Shown: positions 36,525 to 49,100 of the stretch, piece after piece
How the letters are laid out: every line of letters begins with the position of its first letter
Position numbering within the stretch: position 1 is the stretch's first letter
Assembly: GCA_029582155.1 (NCBI GenBank)
Contig: CM055902.1
Location: forward strand, 17,367,511-17,431,510
Length of the DNA: 64,000 nucleotides
Reading direction: 5' to 3'
Source of the DNA: Panopea generosa
Lineage: Eukaryota; Mollusca; Bivalvia; Adapedonta; Hiatellidae
Made by a program: the position numbers and the translations under genes
The notes under the pieces: generated by a model
Databases searched by the model: none
What the model saw: the letters and a program-made list of their open reading frames with translations, nothing else
Told to the model about the DNA's origin: nothing

Positions 36525-36870
36525 ATAGAAATACATCATAGACATTTATTATTATATCATTGTCGCAGCGTAAACTTCTACCTACAGTTTGATTAACATG
36601 TCCCACATAGAGCATTCGTTATAATGGATACTTATCTCGACAAACACGTGCAGACTACCGTTATATATATATCGTAAAATTATGTCTCACATATAGACGG
36701 CGATAACAAGCGCTTTATAGTAAACTTAGTATTGCTATTTTATTGTGCGACAATTACCAATAATATACATTATCCTTATAAACATGTAGAATGATAATTA
36801 TAAAATATTTAAATTTATATTTAGTTAAATAAGCTTTTGCTAAAATTTATATAGCTGTTGTACAGATCAC

Positions 36871-36912
36871 AGAGGGAGAAAAGGAATGAGAGAACGAAGG
36901 GGAAGAGAGAGA

Positions 36913-36955
<43 letters not shown>
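36871..36955 (+). repeat. (GA)n microsatellite
   Basis: Imperfect purine tract becoming pure (GA)n at 36916-36955. Confidence 0.97.
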
Positions 36956-36958
<3 letters not shown>

Positions 36959-37099
36959 CGAGTCTGTGCAATTTCTTGAATAATGTATGGCGTACTGATC
37001 AAGTAATTTTGTTATTGTTAAAAATTGTTTGTTAGTCAACATTAGGTTATTATGTTATTTAATGTTACAATAATGTATTTCATTTCATAAATTAATACA

Positions 37100-37255
37100 T
37101 AAATATATATACGAATATGTGTGTATGTATATGTATGTACATGAGTATATGTATTTGTGTGTGTATGTGTATATATGTGTATGCATAAGTGTATGTATAA
37201 GAATGTATATATATGTGTGTATATATGTATATATGTGTATGAGTAAATGTGTGTT

Positions 37256-37301
<46 letters not shown>
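37100..37301 (+). repeat. (TATG)n / (TG)n microsatellite
   Basis: Degenerate TATG, TGTA and TGTG words resolve into pure (TG)n at 37256-37301. The 77-codon Tyr/Cys/Val-rich frame here is a simple-repeat by-product. Confidence 0.97.
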
Positions 37302-37304
<3 letters not shown>

Positions 37305-38001
37305 CAGTTATGTACAAGTAATGTGTTTATCAATAATATACGTAAATTATAACGAAGTTATGTTCGCCATTTGTCGTCGGTCCATCCGTACAGTAAACCA
37401 TGTGTAATTGTATATCATAATTATTCAAGTTATTTTCGCGTTAACATATATAGTTGTCCGTCCATACAGTAAACTAAGTTTCTGTAAATATTACGTAGTA
37501 TAATTGACAACTATGTAATGTCTGCTATATGTCGTCGTCAGTTCGTCAGCACAACAAACCACTTGTTTGAATGGACATTTAAAACACACTTTGTTCTGGT
37601 CGAAATTATCAAACCTCAATTAGCTCCAATATTCCATGAATTTTGAGTCACCATGATTATATTAATTATATTCTTTTCGATATCTACTCTTGTTGAACCG
37701 TCCTACGGTTCAATCCTCTTCAACTGTTTGTTTTTATGCTTCCATTGTTTCTCTTTTATGAGGCGGCTCTACCATAGGTATATACTTTTCATATTGTTCA
37801 ACCGATTATCATTTTCCATAATGTATATTTTTGTGTTACCCCATAGGGAATGATGTAACTGCGTGGAAAATGGCAATCGGAACTTTTAACAACAGATCTA
37901 ATTCAATTATAAAAAGTCAAGTTTTCAAACATTCCTCATTGTTTACGATTGTACTTATATTTTTGTTTGGACTGAAAAGGAATGTAACATATTGAAGTTA
38001 T
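37302..38001 (+). other. Possible 5' untranslated part of the LINE; weak repeats
   Basis: The motifs TGTCGTCGGTCCATCCGTACA, GTCCGTCCATACAGTAAACT and GTCGTCGTCAGTTCGTCAGC recur loosely between 37360 and 37560. The stretch from about 37580 to 38001 directly precedes the LINE ORF2 start and may be its leader, but there is no second copy here to compare. Confidence 0.3.
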
Positions 38002-38106
38002 ATGTTTTACTCCTTCATCCGTGATTGCACTTTAAACTCAAATTTTGCTTCAGTCATTCTTTAACTAGTCTTGATGTCGGGCGACATTGCCGAAAATCCA
38101 GGACCG
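38002..38106 (+). other. 2A-like oligopeptide coding sequence
   Basis: The frame from ATG 38002 ends in LVLMSGDIAENPGP at 38065-38106. The canonical 2A core is D-(V/I)-E-x-N-P-G-P. Here Ala stands where Glu is usual, and NPGP is intact. In 2A sequences the ribosome skips the bond between the last Gly and Pro. Non-LTR retrotransposons of several animal groups are known to carry such sequences at the N-terminus of ORF2. One in-frame TAA (38062-38064) interrupts the upstream part, where a Leu codon would fit. The Glu to Ala change would be expected to weaken the activity. Confidence 0.7.
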
Positions 38107-38814
38107 TGTGAAAACTTAAATGAAATACACAAAGGTATTTCAATAGCTCATTTAAATATTAGAAGCATTCGCACGAAACTAGATTACATCAAGGATTTTT
38201 TGCTTGATTTTGATATTCTATGCTTTATAGAGACCCACCTTACTGACGACATTACGAACGTATATCTTTTATTGGACGGTTTATCAGACCCTTTGCGACT
38301 GGACAAGATTGCATTCTCAAGTGGCCTGTTGACTTATGGTTCAAATGAATTAGTTGGTAAACGTTTAACATGTTTAGACAATCCATCTATTGACTCAATT
38401 TGGACAGAGATTAAGTACAAAGGAACCACAGTAATATTATGTAATGTATATCGACCCTCTAATTCAAATGTTTTATTTTGGGATAATTTTAATATTTCAA
38501 AAGAAATGGCCCTTGATATTAACAAAAATATCGTTATTGTCAGTGACTTAAACGATGAACTTTTAAACCCAAATTGTCAACACCTTAATAATATCATGTT
38601 TTTAAATAATCTACGCAATGTTATAACCGAACCTACCCGAATTACAAATACAACGGCCACATTGATATATCCAATTATTATATTTGATTCTATTAAATCA
38701 TTAAATGAAGGAAATATAAACGTACCCTCCGAAATAAGCGACCATAAATCTACTTTTATTATTTTTCCTTTTACTGTTATTTTAATTCCTGCAGTTAAAC
38801 GTAAAGTATGGTGA
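38074..38814 (+). pseudogene. LINE APE-type endonuclease domain
   Basis: This frame of about 247 codons holds the endonuclease that nicks target DNA before reverse transcription. Visible blocks are ISIAHLNIRSIRTKLDYI (Asn block), DILCFIETHL (catalytic Glu block), VILCNVYRPSNSN (YRP block), IVIVSDLNDEL, where a GDxN-type block is expected and Gly is replaced by Ser, and EISDHK, the C-terminal SDH block. It follows the 2A-like peptide without a gap. The next part of ORF2 is in other frames. Confidence 0.85.
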
Positions 38815-39302
38815 TATAAACGAGGAGACTTTGATAAATTGAATAACAGAATCTCAAATACTAATTGGGATTTTATTAATAATAATAATATACATTATGC
38901 TTGTTCGCATTTTACTGACTTTATTTTACAATATATGAACGAGTGTATTCCATCCAAAGATGTAAATATTTGACCAAATGATAAGCCTTGGTACAATTCA
39001 GAAATAAGAACATATTCAAGAAAACAAGACAGACAAAGGACAAAAGCTATACGGACGCAAAAAACAGAAGACTTGACAAAATACAGACATTTTAGAAATA
39101 AGGTTAATAACTCAAAAAAATATGCCAAGGAGCAATATTTTAGTAATATGGAAAAAAATGATTGTAGACAGTAGTAAGACTAATCCTAAATTATATTGGA
39201 AATTACTTAAACAATTAATGAGAGATTATTACTCCATTAAAAACTACATTAGATAACGGCGAAGAAAAATACTATTTTGACGATATCGAAAAAGCCAATA
39301 GT

Positions 39303-40209
39303 TTGAACGATTATTTTGTATCAATTTCATCAATTAGTCATTTGCAAAACAATACTTTAGTACCAACTTGTTCTCTTAAAACAAACAATACTCTAACAGA
39401 TATCAAGATAACTGAAAATGAAATTAAGGATATTATAGATACATTAAATCCCAACAAATCAGTTGAAGAAGATAAAATCAGTCATAAACTTTTAAAATTA
39501 ACAAAAAACTGTATTTTAAACCATTGGTTATGTTTTATCATAAATCACTAGAAGAATGTAAATTTCGAGAGTTATGGAAACATGGTTTAATAATGCCACT
39601 ATTCAAAAAAAGAAATACGAATACATTGTCAAATTATAGGCCAATAACACTCTTAAGTTGTGTGGGTAAGTTAATGAAAAGAGTTGTTTACAAGCATATC
39701 TATAAAAAAAAATTGTTGCAAATAACTTGATATACAAGTTACAGTCAGGATTTTTAAAAGGTCACTCAACTGTTCATCAGTTAATCGACATCTAGCATCA
39801 AGTTTGTCTGGGTATCGATGCAGGTCAATTTACATGCATGGTTTTCAGCGACGTTTCCAAAGCATTTGATCGTGTGTGGATAAGAGGTCTTCTTTTTAAG
39901 CTAAAACAGAACGGTGTTAACTGTGATATCCTTAAATGGGCGGAAAATTATTTAACCGGACGTCAACAAAAGGTCTTTGAAGGTTCAAGTTTGTCCAAAC
40001 GTCAGGTAACATCCGTTGGAGTTCCTCAAGGTTCTGTTTTAGGACCATTATTCTTTTTAATTTATATTATCGATATTGCCGAACATTTATTAAGTATAAC
40101 TAGAATATTTGCCGATGATACATCTCTTGCATTCACGGCATCTAATATAAAAGATATTGAAGGCATTTTAAACCATGATTTCAGATTGGTCAAAACAATG
40201 GTTGGTTAA
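39303..40209 (+). pseudogene. LINE reverse transcriptase domain
   Basis: Three overlapping or adjoining frames carry the RT in order. The first is TEIEIKDIIDTLNPNKS-like sequence (39303-39551). The second has RELWKHGLIMPLFKK and SNYRPITLLS (39524-39730). The third has VFSDVSKAFDRVW (motif A, first catalytic Asp), VGVPQGSVLGPLFF (motif B) and IFADDTSLAF (motif C, catalytic Asp pair) at 39838-40209. The catalytic residues are preserved, but frame changes near 39540 and 39730-39838 and a TAG before 39838 break the frame. It belongs to the LINE that starts at 38002. Confidence 0.88.
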
Positions 40210-40455
40210 TTTTAACCTAAACAAAACAGAAGCAATCTTATTTACTCTAAAAAAATATATCATGTATCCTTCTTTGACTTTTAATAATACCAGTGTCAAG
40301 TTTTAGATCATCATAAACATTTAGGACTCACATTAAGCAACGATGGGAAATGGCATGGGCATATACAAAATATTTTACACTCTGCATCAAAGGTTTTAGA
40401 TATGATCAGAAAAATCAAGTTTACTGTTAACAGAACAGCTTTAAATTAAATTTAT

Positions 40456-41314
40456 ATGTCATTTCTTCGACCTATTCTAGAATATGGATCTGAAGTGTGG
40501 GGTGGATGTACCCAATATGAAAAAGAAAATCTTGAAAAAATTCAACACGAAGCGGCTCGTATTGTATCCGGTTTAGCTCGTTCAACTTCTCTTCGTAACT
40601 TATACAAAGAACTAGGTTGGTTTTCTTTAGAAGATAGAAGATTATACCAAAAATTAATTGTTGCATATAAAGTAAAAAAATGGTTTCTCCAGAATATTTA
40701 AACAATATTTTTCCTGAAACTGTAGGAATAACTACACCATATAATCTAAGAAATAATAGTAATTATTTTTTATTAAATACAAGAACTTGATTATTTAGAA
40801 TTTTTTTTATTCCATCATGTATTTCTTCTTGGAATAATCTTCCGGAACACTTACGCAATTCTGAAACTCTATCACATTTAAACGCCAGCTTATGAATCAT
40901 TTGACTAAACCCACCAAAATACCATGTTTTTATTTAACAGGTCTTCGTAAATTATCTATTATTCATACACGTTTAAGAAATGGTTGCAGTAACCTTAATT
41001 ACGATTTATTTGTAAACAAACTAAAATCATATTCAACTTGTGAAAAATGTGGGCAGAAAAAAAAGGATGCGGAACACTATTTCATGCAATGTCCTTCTTA
41101 TTTAAGCGATCAACTTCGTCTCTTTGTTGCTACACGTCACCTTCATCCTTTAAGTGTTAAAACCCTGTTTCACGGGAGAGATGATGTTTCAGACGATGAA
41201 AATATTGCTGTATTTAACAATGTCCAAACTTATATTAAAGACACTAAACGTTTTTATAAAGAATATATCTTATTAAGTTTTAGCATTTACCTCACAGTGG
41301 ATTCCCTCATTTAA
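40456..41314 (+). pseudogene. LINE C-terminal domain with Cys/His motif
   Basis: The first frame (40456-40701) reads RPILEYGSEVWGGCTQYEKE and AARIVSGLARSTSLRNLYKE, typical of the sequence after the RT palm in CR1/L2/Jockey-type elements. After a gap the second frame (40892-41314) reads LRNGCSNLNYDLFVNKL, CEKCGQKKKDAEHYFMQC (C-x2-C...H...C motif) and NVQTYIKDTKRF, ending in a stop. The domain is thought to help bind template RNA or target DNA. The two frames differ, and a stop lies before the first one. Confidence 0.85.
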
Positions 41315-41490
41315 GGTCAGCATCGGAAGCGTATATTCAAACAATGTATCCTATTTCATTTTTTCTTCTTGCTTCATATATGAATATGTTTTACTGCCAT
41401 CTTGATTGTTTTTTTGTTAATAATTTGTTGTTGGGAAAAGCCGTTTGGATAACTTGTGGCCCAACTCTTTTGCTACTACATGTACATAAA

Positions 41491-42789
41491 AAAGCAATAC
41501 AATATGTTTAAAAAGAATCATCTCAAATCTGAACATTTTACGACCTACTTCATTGTTTCTCAAACAAATTATGGTCTGATTGTAACTCCCGGTTAAATCG
41601 CTGAACCAAAGAAATCTTTAAAAACAATAAACCGAAGAAAACAGCTAGGACTAGATCTAACATTTGTTTTTGTTGTATCGTATTATAAAAATAAGCGTGG
41701 AACCGTTGTGAAGGTCATTAAAGTTCGTATATTGTTAAACCGACCATCAAATTGTCGACGCTTATTTGTTTACGCCAGAAACATAAAAGTAGTCCGGTTC
41801 CAGGGTTTAATCGAAAAATAAAAGTCTTTAAAAAAGTGACGTTGTCCAATGAAAATGCTTTAAATACATATATGATAATGAGATTGGAATTATTAGCAAA
41901 TCGACAACAAAATACCTTTGACCATTTAGAAAATATTGTGCTACATGAGATATGATAAAGACAGCAATAAATACAAACAGAAGGCTGCATCCTCCATGTA
42001 GATTTTCTCTCTTGCGCATCAGTCATATAGCATGAAAAAGTATGATAATTCAATTCTGTTTTGCACGAGAGAAAAAAAAAGAATTTCTGCTGTCCGCACT
42101 TTTTGCTCTTTAAAACATTACCGAATAAGGCTTATCTAAACCTGTTGAAACATCAAACAGCATGACATATAACAACAACAACATGGGGGTAACAACATGA
42201 CGTAATAACATGACGTAACTACCCATTTCCGTTTATACATAAATACATGTAACTGTATTTTAAGAATGGACATTGCAAGAATAACTAACGGCCGGTCATC
42301 GGGTGTGAAGAAATCACCCACTGACATGGGAGTATGCGCGGACGTTTAAATATACCGCACGGTGTTTTAACGTGACATTCTAATGGTTCGTAAAATATAG
42401 TTTGAAAATACGTTTTATTTCGTAGTTTGCTGCTGTGGTTACGAGTAGACAATGTTAAATATTGGTGATTATCAGATTACTGAATACAAGCTTCATATCT
42501 ATTTTCTATTCCTTTTAAAATATGATAATAAATAATTCGACTTGTTCTTTATTAACTGTCGTAATTTCAATTAGATCTACGGATTGTAATGTGATACCGA
42601 TTAAATTGCAAATAGAAGGACTATAGAATAAACAATTATTATGCCTGTCAATTATATAAAGCATGTTATCAAGTTACAAAGTCAGAGCAATTCTCTACAA
42701 GTGTGTTTAGAATGAAAATTGATATATTTTCAATCCACAGTAATTATCTAAAAGGTGTGGAAGTGGTTTTAACTGGAAAAATTGCGTGC
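41491..42789. other. No supported gene
   Basis: Frames on both strands at 41718-42053 overlap each other and have no recognisable motif. A short dyad GGGTG...CACCC lies at about 42300-42320. Otherwise nothing is recognised. Confidence 0.35.
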
Positions 42790-42991
42790 TTAGTGTTTAG
42801 TTTATAGTAATTTATTTTAGTTTGATTGCGATGAAAGTCAAGAGCTTATATGAATCGCTTTCGAGTCCGCTTCCTTAGGAGAACAATTGCTGAGTGGTGT
42901 TTTATGAGAGGCATCTGGTCGAGCTGGGTATCGAAACTGTAACCTCTGGCGTGAGCGGCAAACACACTACCCATTACACTTCCGCCTCGCT
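42790..42991 (-). mobile_element. SINE-C copy 2 (uninterrupted)
   Basis: On the minus strand it begins AGCGAGGCGGAAGTGTAATG and carries a box B-like GTTTCGATACCCAGC. It continues through CGGACTCGAAAGCGATTCAT and CATCGCAATCAAACTAAAAT. It is collinear with SINE-C copy 1 at 28.7 kb but has no MITE, and so gives the empty-site state. It lies about 180 bp before the large satellite. Confidence 0.82.
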
Positions 42992-43167
42992 AAAAGATTA
43001 AGTGTGACTGGTGAAAGTTTATTATTATCATGTCTGATATTAAGCTGATATAAGGATATTCCATTCCGAGGTTTCACTGGTACAATGGGAGCTGAGGCTC
43101 TAAATATCGAGGTTTCAAACAGCGGGATCCCGAATCTAATTTTCTCACGAACATCGCTTAAGCCGCC

Positions 43168-46100
43168 GTAGCGTGGAGCATCGGGTCCATTACCGGAGGG
43201 TCGTGGTCCGGTAGTGGAGCATCAGATCCATTACCGGAGGGTGGTGGTCCGGTAGTGGAGCATCAGATCCATTACTGGAGGGTGGTGGTCCGGTAGTGGA
43301 GCATCAGATCCATTACCGGAGGGTGGTGGTCCGGTAGTGGAGCATCAGATCCATTACTGGAGGGTCGTGGTCCGGTAGTGGAACATCAGATCCATTACTG
43401 GAGGGTGGTGGTCCGGTAGTGGAGCATCAGATCCATTACTGGAGGGTGGTGGTCCGGTAGTGGAGCATCAGATCCATTACTGGAGGGTGGTGGTCCGGTA
43501 GTGGAGCATCAGATCCATTACTGGAGGGTGGTGGTCCGGTAGTGGAGCATCAGATCCATTACTGGAGGGTCGTGGTCCGGTAGTGGAGCATCAGATCCAT
43601 TACTGGAGGGTGTTGGTCCATGTAGTGGAGCATCAGATCCATTACTGGAGGGTCGTGGTCCGGTAGTGGAACATCAGATCCATTACTGGAGGGTGGTGGT
43701 CCGGTAGTGGAGCATCAGATCCATTACTGGAGGGTCGTGGTCCGGTAGTGGAGCATCAGATCCATTACTGGAGGGTGGTGGTCCGGTAGTGGAGCATCAG
43801 ATCCATTACTGGAGGGTCGTGGTCCGGTAGTGGAACATCGGGTCCATTACCGGAGGGTCGTGGTCCGGTAGTGGAGCATCAGTTCCATTACCGGAGGGTG
43901 TTGGTCCATGTAGTGGAGCATCAGATCCATTACTGGAGGGTCGTGGTCCGGTAGTGGAGCATCAGATCCATTACTGGAGGGTGGTGGTCCGGTAGTGGAG
44001 CATCAGATCCATTACTGGAGGGTCGTGGTCCGGTAGTGGAACATCGGGTCCATTACTGGAGGGTCGTGGTCCGGTAGTGGAGCACCGGATACATTACTGG
44101 AGGGTCGTGGTCCGGTAGTGGAGCATCAGATCCATTACTGGAGGGTGGTGGTCCGGTAGTGGAGCATCAGATCCATTACTGGAGGGTGGTGGTCCGGTAG
44201 TGGAGCATCAGATCCATTACTGGAGGGTCGTGGTCCGGTAGTGGAACATCGGGTCCATTACCGGAGGGTCGTGGTCCGGTAGTGGAGCATCGGATACATT
44301 ACTGGAGGGTCGTGGTCCGGTAGTGGAGCATCAGATCCATTACCGGAGGGTCGTGGTCCGGTAGTGGAGCATCAGATCCATTACCGGAGGGTCGTGGTCC
44401 ATGTAGTGGAGCACCGGATACATTACTGGAGGGTTGTGGTCAATGTAGTGGAGAATCGGATCCATTACCGGAGGGTCGTGGTCCGGTAGTGGAGCATCAG
44501 ATCCATTACCGGAGGGTCGTGGTCCGGTAGTGGAGCATCAGATCCATTACCGGAGGGTCGTGGTCCATGTAGTGGAGAACCGGATACATTACTGGAGGGT
44601 TGTGGTCCATGTAGTGGAGAATCGGATCCATTACTGGAGGGTGGTGGTCCGGTAGCGGAGCATCAGATCCATTACTGGAGGGTGGTGGTCTGGTAGGTGA
44701 GCATCAGATCCATTACCGGAGGGTGGTGGTCCGGTAGTGCAGCATCAGTTCCATTACCGGAGGGTAATGGTCCATGTAGTGGAGCATCAGATCCATTACC
44801 GGAGGGTCGTGATCCGGTAGTTGACCATCATAAGATCCATTACCGGAGGGTCGTGGTCCGGTAGTGGAGCATCAGAGCCATTACCGGAGGGTTGTGGTCC
44901 ATGTAGTGGAGCATCAGATCCATTACCGGAGGGTCGTGATCCGGTAGTGGAGCACCGGATACATTACTCGAGGGTCATGGTCCGGTAGTGGAGCATCTGA
45001 TCCATTACCGGAGGGTCATGGTCCATGTAGTGGAGCATCAGATCCATTACCGGAGGGTCGTGATCCGGTAGTGGAGCATCAGATCCATTACCGGAGGGTC
45101 GTGATCCGTTAGTGGAGCACAGGATACATTACTGGAGGGTCGTGGTCCATGAAGTGGAGCATCAGATACATAACCGGAGGGACGTGATCCGGTAGTGGAG
45201 CACCGGATGCATTATTGGAGGGCGTGGTCCATGTAATGGAGCATCGGATCCATTACCTGAGTGTCGTGATCCGGTAGTGGAGCACCGGATAAATTACTGG
45301 AGGGTCGTGGTCCGGTAGATGAGCATCAGATCCATTACCGGAGAGTCGTGGTCCATGTAGTGGAGCATCGGATCCATTACTGGAGGGTCGTGGTCCATGT
45401 AGTGGAGCATTGGATCCATTACCGGAGGGTCGTGGTCCATGTAGTTGAGCATCGGATCCATAACTGGAGGGTTGTGGTCCATGTAGTGGAGCATTGGATC
45501 CATTACCGGAGGGTCGTGGTCCATGTAGTGGAGCAAAGGTTCCATTACCGAAGGGTCGTGGTCCATGTAGTGGAGCATTGGATCCATTACCGGAGGGTCG
45601 TGAGCATCGGATCCATAACCGGAGTGTCGAGGTCCAGTAGTGGAACATCGAATCCATTACTGGAGGGTCGTGGTCCACGTAGTGGAGCATAAAATCCATT
45701 ACCGGAGGTTCGTGATCCGGTAGTGGAGCACCGGATACATTACTGGAGTGTCGTGGTCCATGTAGTGGAGCATCAGATCCATTACCGGAGGGTCGTGGTC
45801 CATGTAGTGGAGCACCGGATCCATTACCGAAGGGTCGTGGTCCATGTAGTGGAGCATTGGATCCATTACCGAAGGGTCGTGGTCCATGTAGTGGAGCATT
45901 GGATCCATTACCGGAGGGTCGTGGTCCATGAAGTGGAGCATCGGATCCATTACTGGAGTGTCGTGGTCCATGAAGTGGAGCATAGAATCCATTACCAGAG
46001 GGTTGTGGTCCGGTCGTGGAGCATCGGATCCATTACCGGAGGGTCGAAGTTCAGAAGTGGAGCATTGGATCCATTACCGGGGGGTCGTGGTCCATGTAGT

Positions 46101-49100
46101 GAAGCATAGGATCCATTACCGGAGTGTCGTGGTCCGTGTAGTGGAGCATCGGATCCATTACCGGAATGCTGTGGTTCATGTAGTGAAGCATAGGATCCAT
46201 TACCGGAGGGTCGTGGTCCATGTAGTGGAGCATCGGATCCATAACTGGAGCGTCGTGGTCCAGCAGTGGATCATCGGATCCATTATCGAAGGGTCGTGGT
46301 CCATGTAGTGGAGCATAGGATCCATTACCGGAGGGTCGTGGTCCATGTAGTGGAGCATCGGATCCATAACCGGAGTGTTGACGTCCAGTAGTGGAGCATC
46401 GGGTCTATTACCGGAGGGTCGTGGTCCATGTTGTGAAGCATAAAATCCATTACCGGAGGTTCGTGATCCGGTAGTGGAGCACCGGATACATTACTGGAGT
46501 GTCGTGGTCCATGTAGTGGAGCATCGGATCCGTTACCGGAGGGTCGTGGTCCATGTAGTGGAGCACCGGATCCATTACCGAAGCATCGTGGTCCATGTAG
46601 TGGAGCACTGGATCTATTACCGGAGGATCGAGGTCCATGTAGTGGAGCATTGGATCCATTACCGGAGGGTCGTGGTCCATGTAGTGGAGCATAGGATCCA
46701 TAACCGGAGGGTCATGAACATCGGATCCATAACCGGAGTGTCGAGGTCCAGTAGTGGAACATCGGATCCATTACTGGAGGGTCGTGGTCCATGTAGTGGA
46801 GCATCGGATCCATTACCGGAGGGTCGTGAGCATCGGATCCATAACCGGAGTGTCGAGGTCCAGTAATGGAACATCGGATCCATAACCGGAGTGTCGAGGT
46901 CCAGTAGTGGCGCATCGGATCCATTACTGGGGGGTAGTGGTCTATGAAGTGGAGCATCGGATTCATTACTGGAGGGTCGTGGTCCAGTAGTGGAGCATAG
47001 AATCCATTACCGGAGGTCTGAGGTCCAGTAGTGGAGCATCGGATCCATTACCAGAGGGTTGTGGTCCGGTCGTGGAGCATCGAATCCATTACCGGAGGGT
47101 CGAAGTTCAGAAGTGGAGCATTGAATCCATTACCGGGGGTCGTGGTCCATGTAGTGAAGCATAAGATCCATTACCAGAGGGTTGTGGTCCGGTCGTGGAG
47201 CATCGGATCCATTACCGGAGGGTCGAAGTTCAGAAGTGGAGCATTCAATCCATTACCGGGGGGTCGTGGTCCATGTAGTGGAGCATCGGATCCATAACTG
47301 GAGCGTCGTGGTCCAGCAGTGGATCATCGGATCCATTATCGGAGGGTTGTGGTCCATGTAGTGGAGCATAGGATCCATTACCGGAAGGTTGTGGTCCATG
47401 TAGTGGAGCATAGGATCCATTACCGGAGGGTCGTGGTCCATGTAGTGGAGCATCGGATCCGTTGCCGGAGGGTCGTGGTCCATGTAGTGGAGCACCGGAT
47501 CCATTACCGAAGGGTCGTGGTCCATGTAGTGGAGCACTGGATCTATTACCGGAGGGTCGTGGTCCATGTAGTGGAGCATTGGATCCATTACCGGAGGATC
47601 GTGGTCCATGTAGTGGAGCATAGGATCCATAACCGGAGGGTCATGAGCATCGGATCCATAACCGGAGTGTCGAAGTCCAGTAGTGGAACATCGGATCCAT
47701 TACTGGAGGGTCGTGGTCCATGTAGTGGAGCACCGGATCCATTACCGAAGTGTCGTGGTCCATGTAGTGGAGCACTGGATTTATTACCGGAGGGTCGTGG
47801 TCCATGTAGTGGAGCATTGGATCCATTACCGGAGGGTCGTGGTCCATGTAGTGGAGCATAGGATCCATTACTGGAGGGTCGTGGTCCATGTAGTGGAGCA
47901 TAGAATCCATTACCGGAGGTCTGAGGTCCAGTAGTGGAGCATAGGATCCATTACCAGTGGGTTGTGGTCCGGTCGTGGAGCATCGGATCCATTACCGGAG
48001 GGTCGACGTTCAGAAGTGGAGCATTGAATCCATTACCGGGGGGTCGTGGTCCATGTAGTGAAGCATAGGATCCATTACCGGAGTGTCGTGGTCCATGTAG
48101 TGGAGCATCGGATCCATTACCGGAGTGCTGTGGTTCATGTAGTGAAGCATAGGATCCATTACTGGAGGGTCGTGGTCCATGTAGTGGAGCATCGGATCCA
48201 TTATCGGAGGGTCGTGGTCCATGTCGTGGAGCATCGGATTCATTACCGGAGGGTTGCGGTCCATGTAGTGTAGCATCGGATCCATAACCGGAGTGTTGAC
48301 GTCCAGTAGTGGAGCATCGGGTCTATTACCGGAGGGTCGTGGTCCATGTAGTAAAGAACCGGATCCATTACCGGAAGGTCGTAGTCCATGTAGTGGATCA
48401 TCGGATCCATTACCGGAAGGTCGTGGTCCATGTAGTGAAGCATAAAATCCATTACCGGATGGTCGTGGTCCAGTAGTGGAGCATACGATCCCTTACCGGA
48501 GGGTCGTGGTCCATGTAGTGGAGCATCGGATCCATTACCGGAGGGTCGTGGTCCATGTAGTGAAGCATAAAATCCATTACCGGAGGGTCGTGGTCCAGTA
48601 GTGGAGCATAGGATCCCTTACCGGAGGGTCGTGGTCCGGTAGTGGAGCATCGGATCCATTACCGGAGGGTCGTGGTCCATGTAGTGGAGCATAGGATACA
48701 TAACCGGAGGGTCGTGGTCCAGCAGTGGCGCATCGGATCCATAACCGGAGGGTCGTGGTCCATTAAGTGGATACAGGATCCATTATCGGAGGGTCGTGGT
48801 CCATGTAGTGGAGTATCAGATCCATTACCGGAGGATCATGGTCCAGTATTTGAGCATCGGAGCTATTACCGAAAGGCCGTGGGCCAGTAGTAGAGCATCG
48901 GATCCATTACCGGAGGGTCGTGGTCCAGTAATGGAGCATCGGAGCCATTACCGGAATGTTGTGATCCAGTAGTAAAGCATCGGAGCTATTACCGGAAGGC
49001 CGTGGGCCAGTAGTAGAGCATCGGATCCATTACCGGAGGGTCGTTGTCCAGTAATGGAGCATCGAAGCCATTACCGGAGGGCCGTGGGCCAGTAGTAGAA

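Larger units (their letters stand above)
38002..41490 (+). mobile_element. CR1/L2-like LINE, near full-length ORF2, degraded
   Basis: The order of parts on the plus strand is a 2A-like N-terminus (38002-38106), an APE-type endonuclease (to about 38790), a degraded linker, a reverse transcriptase (about 39300-40210), a thumb/connector (about 40210-40890) and a C-terminal Cys/His part (40892-41314). A 3' tail runs to about 41490. The RT signature with VPQGSVLGPLFF and FADDTSL, plus the APE endonuclease, fits the CR1/L2/Jockey group of non-LTR elements. At least five frame changes and several stops separate the parts, so it cannot make ORF2 protein. It is inactive but retains most of its length, unlike the other LINE pieces here. 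Confidence 0.88.

Noticed and set aside
40472-40705. Minus frame inside the CR1/L2-like LINE
   Set aside because: It is a shadow of the plus-strand LINE C-terminal frame.
45253-48890. Many His/Met/Asp-rich or Val/Arg-rich frames as a gene cluster
   Set aside because: They are translations of the 41/42 bp satellite on both strands, ending wherever the unit length shifts.
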